Shown here piece by piece: positions 32,906-44,916 of a DNA stretch of 64,000 nucleotides (position 1 is its first letter; every line of letters begins with the position of its first letter). The stretch comes from Symsagittifera roscoffensis (lineage: Eukaryota; Xenacoelomorpha; Acoela; Convolutidae): positions 7,531,954 through 7,595,953 of the forward strand of contig NC_087066.1 in assembly GCF_963678635.1 (NCBI RefSeq), read 5' to 3'. The notes under the pieces were generated by a model that was not told the origin of the DNA, did not search any database, and was given only the letters and a program-made list of their open reading frames with translations. The position numbers were made by a program, and so were the translations under genes.

Positions 32906-34235
32906 TCCCCTTTCTGAAACGAGAATTGTTAAGTAGATCCATTTTGTTGGAAATAGTCAGCTTAAGTTTGTACCTTCTCCGAGAAATTTGAGTATTGGTT
33001 ATTTTTTGACAGTGCATGAATTATCTTGCGTTCAGTTCAAAGTTCAGTTCAAAGTCTGCGTTCAGTTCAAAGTTTCTCATTATTTTTCGGTTTGCTGTAT
33101 CTCATTTTTCGGCTGACAAGTTCAATGTTATCATTGTTCTCGTTGATGAAATTAACACTGAAATACCCGTCAAACCGGGCGCACATTACAATTGAAAACC
33201 CATCCCCTTACAAAAGCCCACTTTCTTCATGCTGTATTTGACGGGTTAATATAGAAAAATAGTTTAGGGCTTCAAAAATGATAGACAGAGGTAAGGTTTC
33301 TTTCATTCTTGTCTGCTCGCGGAATTTTCCAATCTAATGGACCTGAAAAGAAAACGTCAGACAGATAGATTTTTCCTCATAAAGCGGAACTTACTCATCC
33401 ACTATTTCTAAAAACAGGAAATTGTCGGAGGGAATGCGGGTAAATTAGCTAACTAAAATCCATTTCCATAATTGACATTTGAAACACACTTGACCGCGTG
33501 CCCAGATTAAATTTCAGCAAAATGGCTCTCACAACAAGAATGGCCGGTTGCTCTGAGAGTAGGACAGAAAGTTCCGACCACAGATTTAGAGATTTAGAGA
33601 AAATCAGTACTTTTCCAAATTGTGTCGTTTTTACCCGTGGTGTTAGGAGATAAATAAGAAATATTCAAAAAGTTTTCAAAATATTTTTTTGTAAATATTT
33701 TTCGAATTTTTTCAAATTTTGCAAATTTACTGGTCTGGCGTTAATTCCAGCAATAATGAAAAATAACGTTCGAATCTCATCTTCTTCTTCGGCAACAAAA
33801 TGGGAATTTTTAATTGTGGTATCAAATTTCTAAATTACGGTTTCCAGCCACTTGTTTCCAGCTTTGTTCTTCTGAAACGTTTTTTTTTTCAATCAAAACA
33901 CAAGACTAATCGTATCATGCCAAAATTTTGAATAGTCTGACTGCCCTTTGAAATCAAAGAATTGATTTTTTTAATCCTCTTTTAGGTAATCCTCAGGGGC
34001 AGTATAAAAAACAAACGTCTGTTAGCAAATTATTTAGACTCCACTTATTTACCATCATTATTTTGAGCCAGATTAGTTCAATATTTATGATAGCGTTTGT
34101 CAAAAATTGAAAAAATGTGCGCACGACCTAATAGACATTTTTTACAAACCAACAAACTCACGAAAATCAGCGACTGTATTTCTAATTTCTTTTTTAGAAT
34201 ACCATTTTTTTCAGCTGGTTTTTAAAGTTTTTGTT
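32906..34235. other. Spacer between direct repeats, short tandem repeat
   Basis: AT-rich. GCGTTCAGTTCAAAG occurs in a short tandem cluster at 33029-33072. No gene is recognised. Confidence 0.5.
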
Positions 34236-34467
34236 CTGAAAATACAAACAGTAAATTAATTGGCACTAGAGTTTTTTAGTGACCATTTTAATTTTGCTGA
34301 TTTGATGATCGGTCGAACATTTGCTAATTTAATCTTACCTAATCAGAGGCGGATTTAGAAAGGTTTTTATCGAGAGGGGGGGGGGGGGGGGGGAGTGCGG
34401 ACTTTCAAAAATTCTGTCGACCGTACTCATAAATTCTGTCGACCGTCCTCCCATGCACTTAACAATC
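34236..34467. repeat. 231-bp direct repeat, copy 2
   Basis: Second copy of 32675-32905. The differences are a few bases inserted after GGATTTAGA, the length of the G run, and a missing 6-base ACTTAA unit at the right end. Confidence 0.92.
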
Positions 34468-35214
34468 AGTCTTTTAAAATCTGAGAAAAACGAAACTGTT
34501 TTCAATTTTTTTTCCAATTTTTTGGATTGGTATTTTTTTAAACGATCCAATTCAGTTCTGCGAAAAGAACTCCAGCATCGTCGGTTTCAACCATCTTTTA
34601 TAGTTCGAAATTGCTTATTGACAAATTTAGCAACCAGATTTGAATTATCTGGTCAAAAGTGTGTTGAATTTGTTGATTAATTATACCAGTTACAATAGTT
34701 ACTTCAAAAAAGATTTCAAAGATTTGAAAAAATTACAGTTTTTGAAAGTAACACAAACAAAAAGATCGAATCGAAAATGAACCGAAGTTCAACAACAGAA
34801 ATTTTTTGAAAATCTTTTTCCAGCAAGAGTGTGTATTCTTACATTAGTTGCTCCCACTTCTTCATTGATTTTTTATCACTATGCACCATTGAAGTTCTTT
34901 GAAAAAAGCAGCATCAAATTGCTCAAAAAAAAGCACCACTCGCATCCCCACTTTTCAACGAACAGTTAAAAGAACTAATTGATGTACAAAGTCATCTCCA
35001 GAAGAGAGGTTTAAAACAGTTTAGCAACAACTTCATGCTTTTAAAAAGTCTTACACAAAATTCGAAAAAAAAAGATGAGAAAAAATTTTCTTCATTTTAT
35101 CCGCCCAAAAACTAATGCAAAATTCAAGGAAAGAAACTTACGTGTGGTAATTAAAAGCAAATTGTATGCCTCAAATCACTCTGAAAGAATTTTTTGACGC
35201 TTCACGAGAAAAAA
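34468..35214. other. No gene recognised
   Basis: AT-rich probable intron sequence without a domain-bearing frame. Confidence 0.45.
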
Positions 35215-35470
35215 TTTATCGCGCGTTAGTTACCCCAATTTGAATAATAGTCGTCAAACTAGTCCAGTTTTGAACCATTATAGCTTTGTGAGAAATGATC
35301 ACAGGTAGAAAATCGGTTTAAATATGAATTCCAGCTAGGATTGCTTAGTCTGTCAAAATTGCTTGGTTTGTCAAAAATGCTTAGTTAAAGAGCCGACATT
35401 TGACGGATCAAAAATCACCCCAAGCATAAATATTCCGCACTTTCTTCAACAGTCACTACAATTAGCAAAA
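35215..35470 (+). mobile_element. Helentron-like element, 3' half, diverged
   Basis: Contains ATCGCGCGTTAGTTACCCCAA, ATGATCACAGGT, GCTTAGTTAAAGAG and AATATTCCGCACTTTC in the order seen in the intact copy at 45391. The 5' half is missing. Confidence 0.6.
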
Positions 35471-38146
35471 GAACAGTTTAATTATGACTTTGCTGCATTC
35501 TGATTGGTCAAAAACTCCTCACGGTTTTTTTTGCGGCTGTTCAACCAATCGCCTTATCTTGCAGCCGAAATTATTTCAGAATAACGTAAATTACATCAGA
35601 ATTACGTAACAATTGCATAAAAAAGTGACTATTTGCGTAGCAAAAAAAAAACATTCGGCTTGTTGAATTGGTTTTTTTTTCAGTTTCCTAGTCTTTCAGT
35701 TTGAAAAAATTTGACCAGTTTAATCTATTTAACAACCCCTTTTGAAAGAAAGTAAGGGGGAGATTGCTAGTAGGTGTGCAATTTATCCTATCGTGAGACA
35801 ATTCTGACCGTAACTCTGACCTATATAAATAAAAACTGAACCATAATTGCGTCATTTTTAAAACAAAATTAAGGTTCTATAGATGATCTTCATTTCTGAC
35901 TTCGATAAAAGGATGATTGGGCCAAGTGAACAGTATTCCCCCCTAATTCAGTGTAGGAGGGAGATTGTTCATTTGGTTGAAAGTAAGGTTTTTCGGTCAG
36001 TAGTTTTTCTAACGTAGTTCCTTAGGCCTTGAAATTGCCCCTTTAATTTTAGGTGGAGGATTGTTCACATGGGCCCAATGATTTAATTATGTGAATGATA
36101 AAAGAAAAAAGAAGAAAAAACGAAAAATTGAAAAAAAAAAGTTTTGTGCAACACAACAATAATTACTTCATCCAAAAATCCATTCGGTGAACAGTTCTCG
36201 CACATATTACATAAAACCTTCCCGTTTCTTTTTTGGCGAAGTCATATTGTGACAACAACAACCAGGATCAAAACTGCAAAAACAACATGCGAATCTGTTA
36301 ATTTTTTCTTTTTCTCTCGTTGACCATAGATTTCTAGACCGGCTTCTGAATTAAACTCGACAAAAATTGTCAAAAATTTGTTTTAAAGATCATGTTTACG
36401 TTTTGAGACTATTATAGTTTAAAAGGATTCCTATTTCCTTTTTAAAAAGGAAAAAAATCTATAAAAACTAGTGGAGATTTCCGACGGCATTAGAGAAAAT
36501 TCCTAATTTCATCAAATAAGGAAAACAAATCTTTGTTCCTCTAAATGATTCGTGTTCTAATCACTTTTCTTATCATATAGAAATTTGATAGTGTTTATTT
36601 ATATACTTGAACACGCCGTCAAATTTGAAATTTTTCTTGTTCACTCCTGGACAAAAACTAATTTTAGAATGATAATGAAATTTAGATTGAATGCTGGTCA
36701 GCTTATTGTATCAAATAAAAATTAAGGACGTTTTTTCGGCTTTTCGTGTATTCGGCTCACTTATCCAAAAGATTTACAATCATTCCTTTTTGGAACTACA
36801 CAATAGAAAGAAAACTTCCACAGTGGGAGGGCTGGAAAGTGGTCATATGTGTTCAATCAAAAAAGGGGGAATCTATTTTTGGAAGCAGGTGTGTCAAAAT
36901 TGACATTTATCCCCTTTTACAACGCCACAATACCCCCGTTTACAATTGAACGAAACAAGCATGAGAACTCAAAGCGTATACGTCTCAGATGGCACCTCAT
37001 ATGGTATTTAAAAAAAGAAACTGTGTTACGATGTCATTATAAGCATTTTAAAAGTATTTTATATGCGAAATAAAAGCAAAAAATTCTTTTGTATCTTATA
37101 GGTCAAATTGACCAATGTTTTTGTCCTAAGGCTTCAAAAATTCAGGAGGGAAATCAATTTGAACTGGTTCATCAACTTGATTATATGTACTTACTTTTTA
37201 AAAATACTTTTAAAAATAAAGTGAAACGAAATTTAAAAAGTATACATGTACTTCTGTATGCGGTAAGATGCTTCGCCTAACAGAACAATCAAAAATTTCC
37301 AACATTCATTCATCGTCTCAATAATTCACCCTCCCCCTCCCCCCTTCCGTTTCCTCTGCCTCAACATCTTCTAATCCTCTGACTCAAGGATTATCTGCAT
37401 GACAGCTGCGTGATTAAGATAACTGCGTGACAGGCACTTGAAAACATTAAAACTCATTCAGGATTATAATCAGCGTTAAGAATTATTGAACTCCATTTTT
37501 GAAAAAAATATATATTTTTTCACTTTCTGAACTACATTTGTTTTACTTTCTTTCTGAATAAGAAGGAATAGTTGCGAAGATTCGATCGTCTTCAGTTTTC
37601 CTTCCGTAAAGTTAAATGTTTGAAATCCGAACCTATCCAAGAGTTTTTTACAGGATGTTAAAATAGGGTTTTTTTTATCTTCATCATCGGCGATAGATAT
37701 TTCTATAGTTTGAACTGTTCTCGAAAATCAAAAATCACTTTTTTCGGTTTATTAAGAAGCTTCAAGTGATCACATATTTCAATGTTTCTGCATCAATCTC
37801 TGGATGAATCTCCACCGGGATGAATTATGCAACCAAACTGAATGAAAAATTAATCGATGTTTAAGTCCTGCGCTGCGCTCTAAATCGAGCTGCTGTCATT
37901 TTCGTCTGTTTCTTAAGTGTTTTTCACGTCAGTCTTTGAAGGTTGCAATGGTTTCAGTTCTTCTTGAAAAGTCTATTTGAAATAACATATTTTATTGACT
38001 TCAATGGCAACGGCTTCATTTGAGACAACGGCTTCAAACGAACCGATCACTGATTAATGAAACACATGAAAAACAGCACTGGCTAAGCAACAAACTGTTT
38101 TGTTGGACCTGCTAGTTCTATAAAAATAATCCTCAAGAAAAATAAG
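35471..38146. other. No gene recognised
   Basis: AT-rich probable intron. The overlapping frames at 36691-37073 and 37089-37280 show no domain. A pyrimidine-rich patch lies at 37325-37375. Confidence 0.45.
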
Positions 38147-38628
38147 CAAGATTGCTGGTATCAGGGCGAGACTTTGAATGCTACAACTGCCCTCTAACGT
38201 CGATCAAAAGCTTTAATGCTAAAGCGTAATTTTTAAGTTTTTAGTTTTATCCCCCCACATTTTATTTTCAGACTAAACTAAATGTTTCGCGGTTGGTAAC
38301 GTTATATTTATAACAAACTGCTTGCCTCACTATATTTTGGAGTGATTTAACTCGACGCTAAAGCTTCAAATGTATAAAGAAAGTCGTGCGCGTTGGTTAT
38401 CTCAAAATGAATTATAGTCATCAAAGTAGTCCCAAATCCAGAGTTCTTCTACTTTCAAAAATTAATCACTGGCGGTTTTTCTAATTTTAAGCCTCTGGTA
38501 TCAATTTTTTGCACGTTTTATACAAAACTTATTCAAAAATTTCTAGTTAAAAAGTCCAACTTTTTCTGGAGAAAAAAACTACCTCGAGCAAACACATTCC
38601 GTCATTTATTTTTTTTAAAAACCGAGTA
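38147..38628 (+). mobile_element. Helentron-like element, diverged
   Basis: Starts CAAGATTGCTGGTATCAGGG, followed by the expected internal order. It ends in CCTCGAGCAAACACATTCCG with the 3' palindrome decayed. Confidence 0.65.
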
Positions 38629-39216
38629 ATAAATTTGCAATAGATTCTATGCGTGTCCTATGTATACAAACTTTTGTGTTTTTTGTTACAATCTGAATTT
38701 ACTTTCAAAATTTAATTTTCAATGGAGCTCAATTTTTTTAAAGAAACTGCACCTAAAGTTTTAGTTTAGAAGATCGATTATAATTTTCTAAGCTCTCTTT
38801 TTCAACTTCAACTCTCATCAAATAACCTATTGATCTAATCATCTCAGTTTACAATTTAACATCGTCAAAAATGGTGTCAATCAAAGAAGTTTTTTGAAAA
38901 TCAAAAAACGACAATCAAATTGATGAAAATTGAAAGATAAAAAACACCAAATTATTGAAGATAATCGGTCCTTTTTTACCATTAGGATTTTTTGAAAAAT
39001 TAAATGATGTGGTGTAATATTTTTTTCAGAAATCAGAAAAAGTTAAAATTGTTCAGTGTCGAAAAAACCTATATGCAAAACTTTGTTTGACTCCATTTAG
39101 ATTTCAGTGGCTCAATTACCGAGTCAGTTTAGGCCAGTGAAAATCAATGAATACTGTTAACCATTTGTCGGAGGTTTTGTTTGTCGGTAAGCGGTAAGTC
39201 ATTTTTTTAAGATAAA

Positions 39217-39718
39217 ATAAGATTGCTCAAATTAGGACGAAGCCCCGAAGGTTCCGACTGCCGTTTAAGATCTATCGAGCAGTAATAGCACAAAAAAAAC
39301 TAAAGGTAAAGTAACCATGATTTTTTTTGAGTTTTTTTGTAAAAATCATCCCTCCTCACGCCATATAAAGTACAAAAAGATAGATTTTGCTCCTAGCATC
39401 AAACCAATGGTTTATGGCAAATCAGATTTCTTCAATCAATTTGGAACGATTTCTAAGACGGATTAAATCTCCGCTTACGCGGTAATATTGCGCATCAAAA
39501 AATATTGCGCGTTAACCGCCTAAAGTGGTCAAAATTGCAATATTTAAGCCCCCTTAACTTTTTATAGAAATGATTGCAGGTAAAATAAAACCTGCTCGAA
39601 ACAACAAAACTTTTTGATTGATGTAAAAAAAAGTTCCGTCAAAAATGGCTAGTTAAAAAGACAAAAAACCACCCCGAGCACAAACATTTCGTTACTTTCA
39701 TTAAGAAAGTCGAAACAA
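39217..39718 (+). mobile_element. Helentron-like element, complete but diverged
   Basis: Starts TAAGATTGCTC, then AAGGTTCCGACTGCC, CTCCGCTTACGCGGTAATA and CACCCCGAGCACAAACATTT. It ends GTTACTTTCATTAAGAAAGT then CGAAACAA, with the 3' stem largely preserved. Confidence 0.8.
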
Positions 39719-42085
39719 AAATCCAGTGTTTGTGAGGTGGAATGGGTTCGTTCAAATTCACAGTTTCAAAAAAAAGTATTTTCAAAACAATTTGAAAAGG
39801 ATAGATCTAAACTTTTGTCTTTTATTGTATTTTGATTATAATAATAAAACTAAATGATCACATGCATTAGCATCCTACAAGTCCCATGTTATTGAAAATG
39901 CGCTGGATTGAAAATTTGAAGAGACTTTTTTAAAGAAATTGCAACAGGAGCTCAGATTAAAGTTCACAGAAGTAGAAAAAACGGCGCATTATTTTCGATT
40001 TTACCTCCAAAAAATGTTTACTTTCTTTTTTTTACTGAAAATGCAAGTGTTTCAACGGTCTTATTAGTTTCCAGCCGGAGCCGCTCATTTTTGTGTCCGA
40101 GATCTTGAAATGCAATAAACTTATTAAACTTCACACTAGAGTGCAATTAAATTGAAATTGTAATTTTGATAGTTCCGACATTATAATTGTGAAACCACTT
40201 GAAAGATGATAATGATCTAAGCCAAAATTAAAACAATTTTTGACTGAAAATTTTACTTTAAAAATTTGGCGCAATGAAAATGCGAATATGGGACAATCAA
40301 GGCCACCACCTGCTTGTATTTTGCTATTAACAGGCAATGTACGCTAACCTCCCTCTCTCGGTCCCAATAACTTAAAATCTTTTTTATAAAAACTTTAAAA
40401 TTTGAAATACTTTTGGTCGGATAATCATGCAGCCACCTATTCTCGTTTTTCTCCCAATTTTGTTTAGTTTTTAACTCTTTTTGACTGTTTGTTGTCTAAG
40501 TTTTCCAATCCAATGCTCATCGAGCTTCACATGAGTCTTGCTGCGTTTTTTGAGGCCTTGACTAAAACCAGCCTTAAATCATAGAAATTTGTCGGAATTT
40601 TTATTTTTGTAAGCCATTTTTTACAGATTTTGGTGAGTCCCAATTGTTTTTGCCAGTATTCTCGTTTGCTGTAGCATCTCAAAAAAAATAGGACAAGAGG
40701 TTTTTTTCCGACTTCCGAAAAAAGTATTGAAAAACATTTAGCTCTGTGTGGTTCTAGTTTGAACTTTGAAACCAACAATCTTCTACTGAATTTTTTTTTA
40801 CTATCAAACAGATATTGATAAATTGAACTCAAAATCAAGACACTTTTGCTAAAACTAAGGGGCTCGAAAGTGCCAATTTTGGTTGACTAGTGCTTGCATT
40901 CTTCAAAAAAGTGCTTGAATTTCTTTAAAATGTGCGTGTATGGACGCACAATTAAAACATTGTGTGACGTGGAAGTTAGGGGAAAATTTACGTTTTTTTT
41001 TTCATTTTTCCATCAAGGAACCAGTACAGCCAAAAAATAGATAAGTTTAAATTCATGATGAGCATAAATGAGACTTGTCTTTGTATGATCTTAGTGTTTC
41101 AATTATAAGAATACTGCTGTAATAAAAAAGAGGACTGCTGTTTTGACCTTCAAATGGAGCACTTCAATTCGGGCAGGTTTTTAGTTCATGTTGCTTGTTC
41201 GAATAACCTTCTGTATGTTGTACGTTTTGATCCCAACTTACCACCTTATTCATTTTTTCATTCGTCGTCAACAGCTACCTAGACTGAAAAGTATTGCAAT
41301 ATTTTCACTATAATTAGGTTTAGCCTCACCCATTATTGTTTAGTTGATTTAAAATCCACCCCCCTGAATATATGCACAGAGTAGAGACAGATCAAAGGAA
41401 AAAATAAATTAGAAAACAGTCCAAATCCCTCCTATAGTAGATTTGGTGCCTCGCTCCCAAATTCTAATTTAGGTGATGCATTTCAGTCCAAATAAATCTA
41501 TAAAATTACCATGAGTTTATAAAGCCATACTTCTAGCAAAGTTAATAGAAAAAAAAGAGAGATAAAATTTATTCTTTCTTTCAATTTGCATCCAAGAAAA
41601 GAAATCTGTTTTGAGTGGAATACAAAGTACTGTCTAATTATATACAGAAGTAGGCGGAGGATTAGATTTCTTTATCAGTTAAGTGGAATATTTTGGTGGT
41701 AAATTGTAATCAGGAAACGTTTTCACCAATAATCACTTACAGTTCGTTCAACATGTTTGAGAGTGGATTTTCAACTTAAGTTTAGGAGGTCGCATTTATA
41801 GAAAAGAATGCTTCGAAAACCTATGGCGTGAACAGCTATATTGAAAATAAAAAAAATCGGAGGACTCGCTAGGAGCGCCTCGAGATTGTCTAATTTTTAT
41901 CTATTTTCTTGCAATGAGATAGTACGAATTATCAGATGGGGGCGATTTCACAATTTGTTCTAGCAGAGTTTTCAAAAACACGTGTTTATGAGTCATCTCT
42001 CCTTTCATCAATTTTTAAGTTATTGAATCTAATCTTTTTGCAATAACTAAGCAAAAAATGTGCCAAATTCTGATGATAAAGTAAA
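39719..42085. other. Probable intron, no gene recognised
   Basis: AT-rich. A 103-residue minus-strand frame at 40527-40838 has no recognisable domain or splice context. Confidence 0.45.
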
Positions 42086-42165
42086 CTAGGCTGCTCGTAT
42101 CAGGGCGAAGCCCTGAATGTTCCGACTGCTTTTTAAGGTCTATGGAGCAGTAATAACTTGAAAAT
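42086..42165 (+). mobile_element. Helentron-like element, 5' end only
   Basis: CTGCTCGTATCAGGGCGAAG, then CCCTGAATGTTCCGACTGC and GGAGCAGTAATAAC match the family 5' end closely. The similarity stops near 42165. Confidence 0.8.
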
Positions 42166-42917
42166 ATTGGTGTCACTTAACAAATTGGTCAGGACTTATA
42201 ACACAAAAAAAGTTTTAGCAAAGTTCTCTCAGTGTCGAAAAACTGGTAGGACTTTTTTCCTTTTTCAGAACAACTTACGCAAAAACTGATTGAAAACCTG
42301 GCCTTCTACTTGTTACGTTAAAATAAGTATTGTTAGAGATATTTCATGCATTCTGTCTTTATTAAATTTCAGTTTTTAGAAAAAAAATTACTAGAAAATT
42401 TCGATTTTTTAAAAAAAAGTGTTTTTTTGGCATTAATGAAAAATTCGTTATTTTGGATTTTTGTCAAAAGTTGGCCGGAACATTCTGTGTTAGTTTTCAG
42501 CAGCCGGATATCTTTAGTTTTGGTTCCGACTCGAAAAAGTATTCTAATTTTTTTTCAGAAAGTCGAGATAAACTGGTGTCAATGGCTCCGTTATTTAGAC
42601 TATTTTTACCGATTGAGCTTCGGAATTAAACAATTTTACTCCCCGTCTTGATGCTTATTGCATTTGGGATATTACTTTCTCATTTGCTGGTCAAAAACAG
42701 TAGAAATACTTCAAAAAATCCCAATATTCTTTTTGAAAAAACTTAAGTTCAAGTTGTTTTTGCTTTAGTTAGCGTGGTTGGAGTATTCTGTGGTAACTGC
42801 ACAGTAACGATTTTTACTTTTTAACAATTGTTCCGGAGTTAAGGTAAAGAAGCTTAATTTTTGATCGAAATTATTGCTGACAAACTTATTTGAGTTCTTA
42901 AAGTTTATTAAACAATT
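42166..42917. other. Probable intron, no gene recognised
   Basis: AT-rich. The 101-residue frame at 42346-42651 has no domain. Confidence 0.45.
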
Positions 42918-43086
42918 GGGTTGAGCTTTCGGCATTAGTTTTGTTTAGAGCTTCGGCATTAAAATGATGAACTGAAGAGGGTTGAGCTTCGGCATTAAAT
43001 TGATGAACTGAAATGGGTTGAGCTTCGGCATTGAAATGATGAACTGAAATGAGTTGACCTTCGGCATTAGAATGATGAACTGAAGC
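42918..43086 (-). repeat. 36-bp minisatellite, about 4.5 units
   Basis: Units of 36 bp start at 42979, 43015 and 43051, with partial or shortened units at 42918 and 42949. The consensus contains TTGAGCTTCGGCATT and GATGAACTGAA. Because 36 is divisible by three, one minus-strand frame stays open and would encode a 12-residue repeat close to SVHHFNAEAQPI. There is no evidence that it is translated. Confidence 0.88.
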
Positions 43087-43511
43087 CAATGTTCATCAGT
43101 CAAACTTGTAATCTACCAAGTGTTCTGTCAATTATCCTGTTCTAAGATACCGACAAGGTCTCGAAAGGGTGTTTTGAAAACCTTTTTGTCAAAAAATTTT
43201 TCAAGTCAACCAAAATGTTACAACAATCAAGCGAGAAACCCTCGGAAAACTGGAAAAAAAACCTTCATCACAATAAATTCTCATTCCTGCCTCGAAAATT
43301 TCCGGCCTGGAAAATTTTCTGGAAGTAGGGATCAGTCTAAAAAATACCATGAAATAAAAAATGCAGACCTAAAGAGCTATAACACTAAAAACTGCAGAGC
43401 AGTGAAATTGTCAGTGGCAAATTCTTAAAAGCTAGCGAACAGAAATGGTCGCTCAATTGATGCACTCCGAATGATTACTGATCAACTAACCTACGCCAAT
43501 GAAATGAGCAG

Positions 43512-43608
43512 ATTTTCAAATGGTGTACCGGATGAAAGCATTCGTGGGGTTGTTTCGCTCTTGCGACCAGAGCTTCTATCACAACTCCTCCTTCCCTGAC
43601 ATGGTCAG
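43512..43608 (+). CDS. Candidate internal exon of the membrane-protein gene
   Basis: 97 bases with a branch-like CTAAC upstream, an acceptor GAGCAG| at 43511/43512 and a donor TCAG|GTGTAG at 43608/43609. One frame is open throughout and enters in phase 1, exactly the phase in which exon 1 ends. It contains KAFVGLFRSC and YHNSSF, adding one cysteine and one N-glycosylation site to the inferred extracellular loop. GC content is higher than in the flanks. It leaves in phase 2, while the next recognised exon starts in phase 0. So either a further small exon is missing or another donor is used; a GT at 43604 would give phase 0. It could also be chance. Confidence 0.3.
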
Positions 43609-44095
43609 GTGTAGGTGGGGGGAATCGGGTCTCGTCACCTCACCCGTGCGAACTGACATGGAACGAACTGAGGCCATTCTGATGACGGGTATTTCTCATT
43701 TCAAGGCCGTGTATTTTAGCAGAAAAGCTTACCAAATGTGCCAGAAGTTAGGAGCTTAAGTATAAAGTTGTCGTTTTGGAAAAATTTGGGAGATCTTTGA
43801 ATCACGCTATGCCAAAAGTTAGGAGCTTAAGTAAAAACTTGTCAATTTAGTGAACTTTTTGAAGCTCATTGGTTCAAAACTACGACATATTTTTTTCCAA
43901 CTTCAGTGCATTTAGATTTTGTATATCAAGCTAGAAAATTGGATAAAAAAGGCTACAGGGAAAAAAAGAGCTGAAGCTCCCTCCCCTACCATCACCCCCA
44001 CCCCTACTGCACCGAAGTGCCTGGATTATTTTTAAAAAAAAATTGTTTTAAAGTTTGCAGCTTGAGCGTGGTATTATTGAAGACAGAAAATGTAG

Positions 44096-44320
44096 GGGGG
44101 AATTGATGAGAAAAACCCTCTCGTGGTTGCGACAGCAATTGTGGCTTCTCTGGTGTTCGTCATTTTATACCTGCTGTCTGAAGTTCTGCGCGTGCTGGAG
44201 TACAACTTCCGCTTTGAGAAATTCATCTACGGAGCTAGTGTGTTCATGTCTATTGTCCAGTGGATACTCTGTCTGCTGGCTGCACTGCTCGGAACATCCG
44301 CCATGGAAGACGTCATTAAG
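44096..44320 (+). CDS. Exon with TM2 and TM3 of the four-pass membrane protein
   Basis: 75 codons open from the acceptor ATGTAG| at 44095/44096 (or GATGAG| at 44110, also phase 0) to a consensus donor AAG|GTAAGT at 44320/44321, phase 0. Two strong hydrophobic segments are separated by a short charged loop: VVATAIVASLVFVILYLL, then SEVLRVLEYNFRFEK, then FIYGASVFMSIVQWILCLL. This is TM2, a cytoplasmic turn and TM3. The exon ends EDVIK, continuing directly into VIELE of the last exon. No family can be named with confidence. The layout (large glycosylated loop 1, small loop 2) recalls claudin/PMP22- or tetraspan-like proteins without their signature motifs. Confidence 0.75.
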
Positions 44321-44805
44321 GTAAGTTATCGGAGCAGTCTGTCAAACATACTCTTAATGACTGTATGGTCTATTAATGGATTGAGTTTAAAATTTTGAAC
44401 GTTTTGTAGAAAAATAAGAAAAAAGTTTTGATTAATTTTTTGAATAGTGCGGCTCCAGAAAAAGTTTGTGAAACAAAAAAAACTGCATTTTTGCTGCTTT
44501 TGAAATAGTTTTTATTTAAACGGACCTCAATTTTTTCCTCAACAAAAAACTGGCAAACCCTTGGCAAAAAAACTGTGATTAAAATCAAGATTTAACAAAT
44601 TTTGGCTCCCAAAAGAAGGTAATTTTATCTATACAACGGCTAGTTGATGCAACGAGCACTCCTGGATAATTCCAAAACTTTTTTGACTGCACTTTTCCTA
44701 AGTTTTAAAATTTTAAAATTTCGGGCAATTTTGGTTGCAAAAAGATATCAACGGTTTTGGAACATCATTAACACAACCATCCCATCATTTTTTAAAAAAT
44801 ATTAG

Positions 44806-44841
44806 GTCATCAACTTGGACACTGGTGCTGAAAATGTTTAA
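44806..44841 (+). pseudogene. Decayed duplicate of the start of the last exon
   Basis: ATTAG|GTCATCAACTTGGA at 44806 closely repeats the acceptor and first codons of the true last exon at 44917. It reads VINLDTGAEN where the real exon reads VIELEAGSDV, then hits a TAA at 44839. It lies in the intron 111 bases upstream. Use of this acceptor would truncate the protein before TM4. Confidence 0.6.
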
Positions 44842-44916
44842 ATTTCTTGGGAAACTGAAAAAAAGCGAGAATTGATTACCAAGTTTTCGAAAGTTTCAAT
44901 GTTTAATTATCTATAG

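Noticed and set aside
42346-42651. 101-residue plus-strand frame
   Set aside because: No domain, no splice signals of quality, and a composition typical of T-rich intron sequence.
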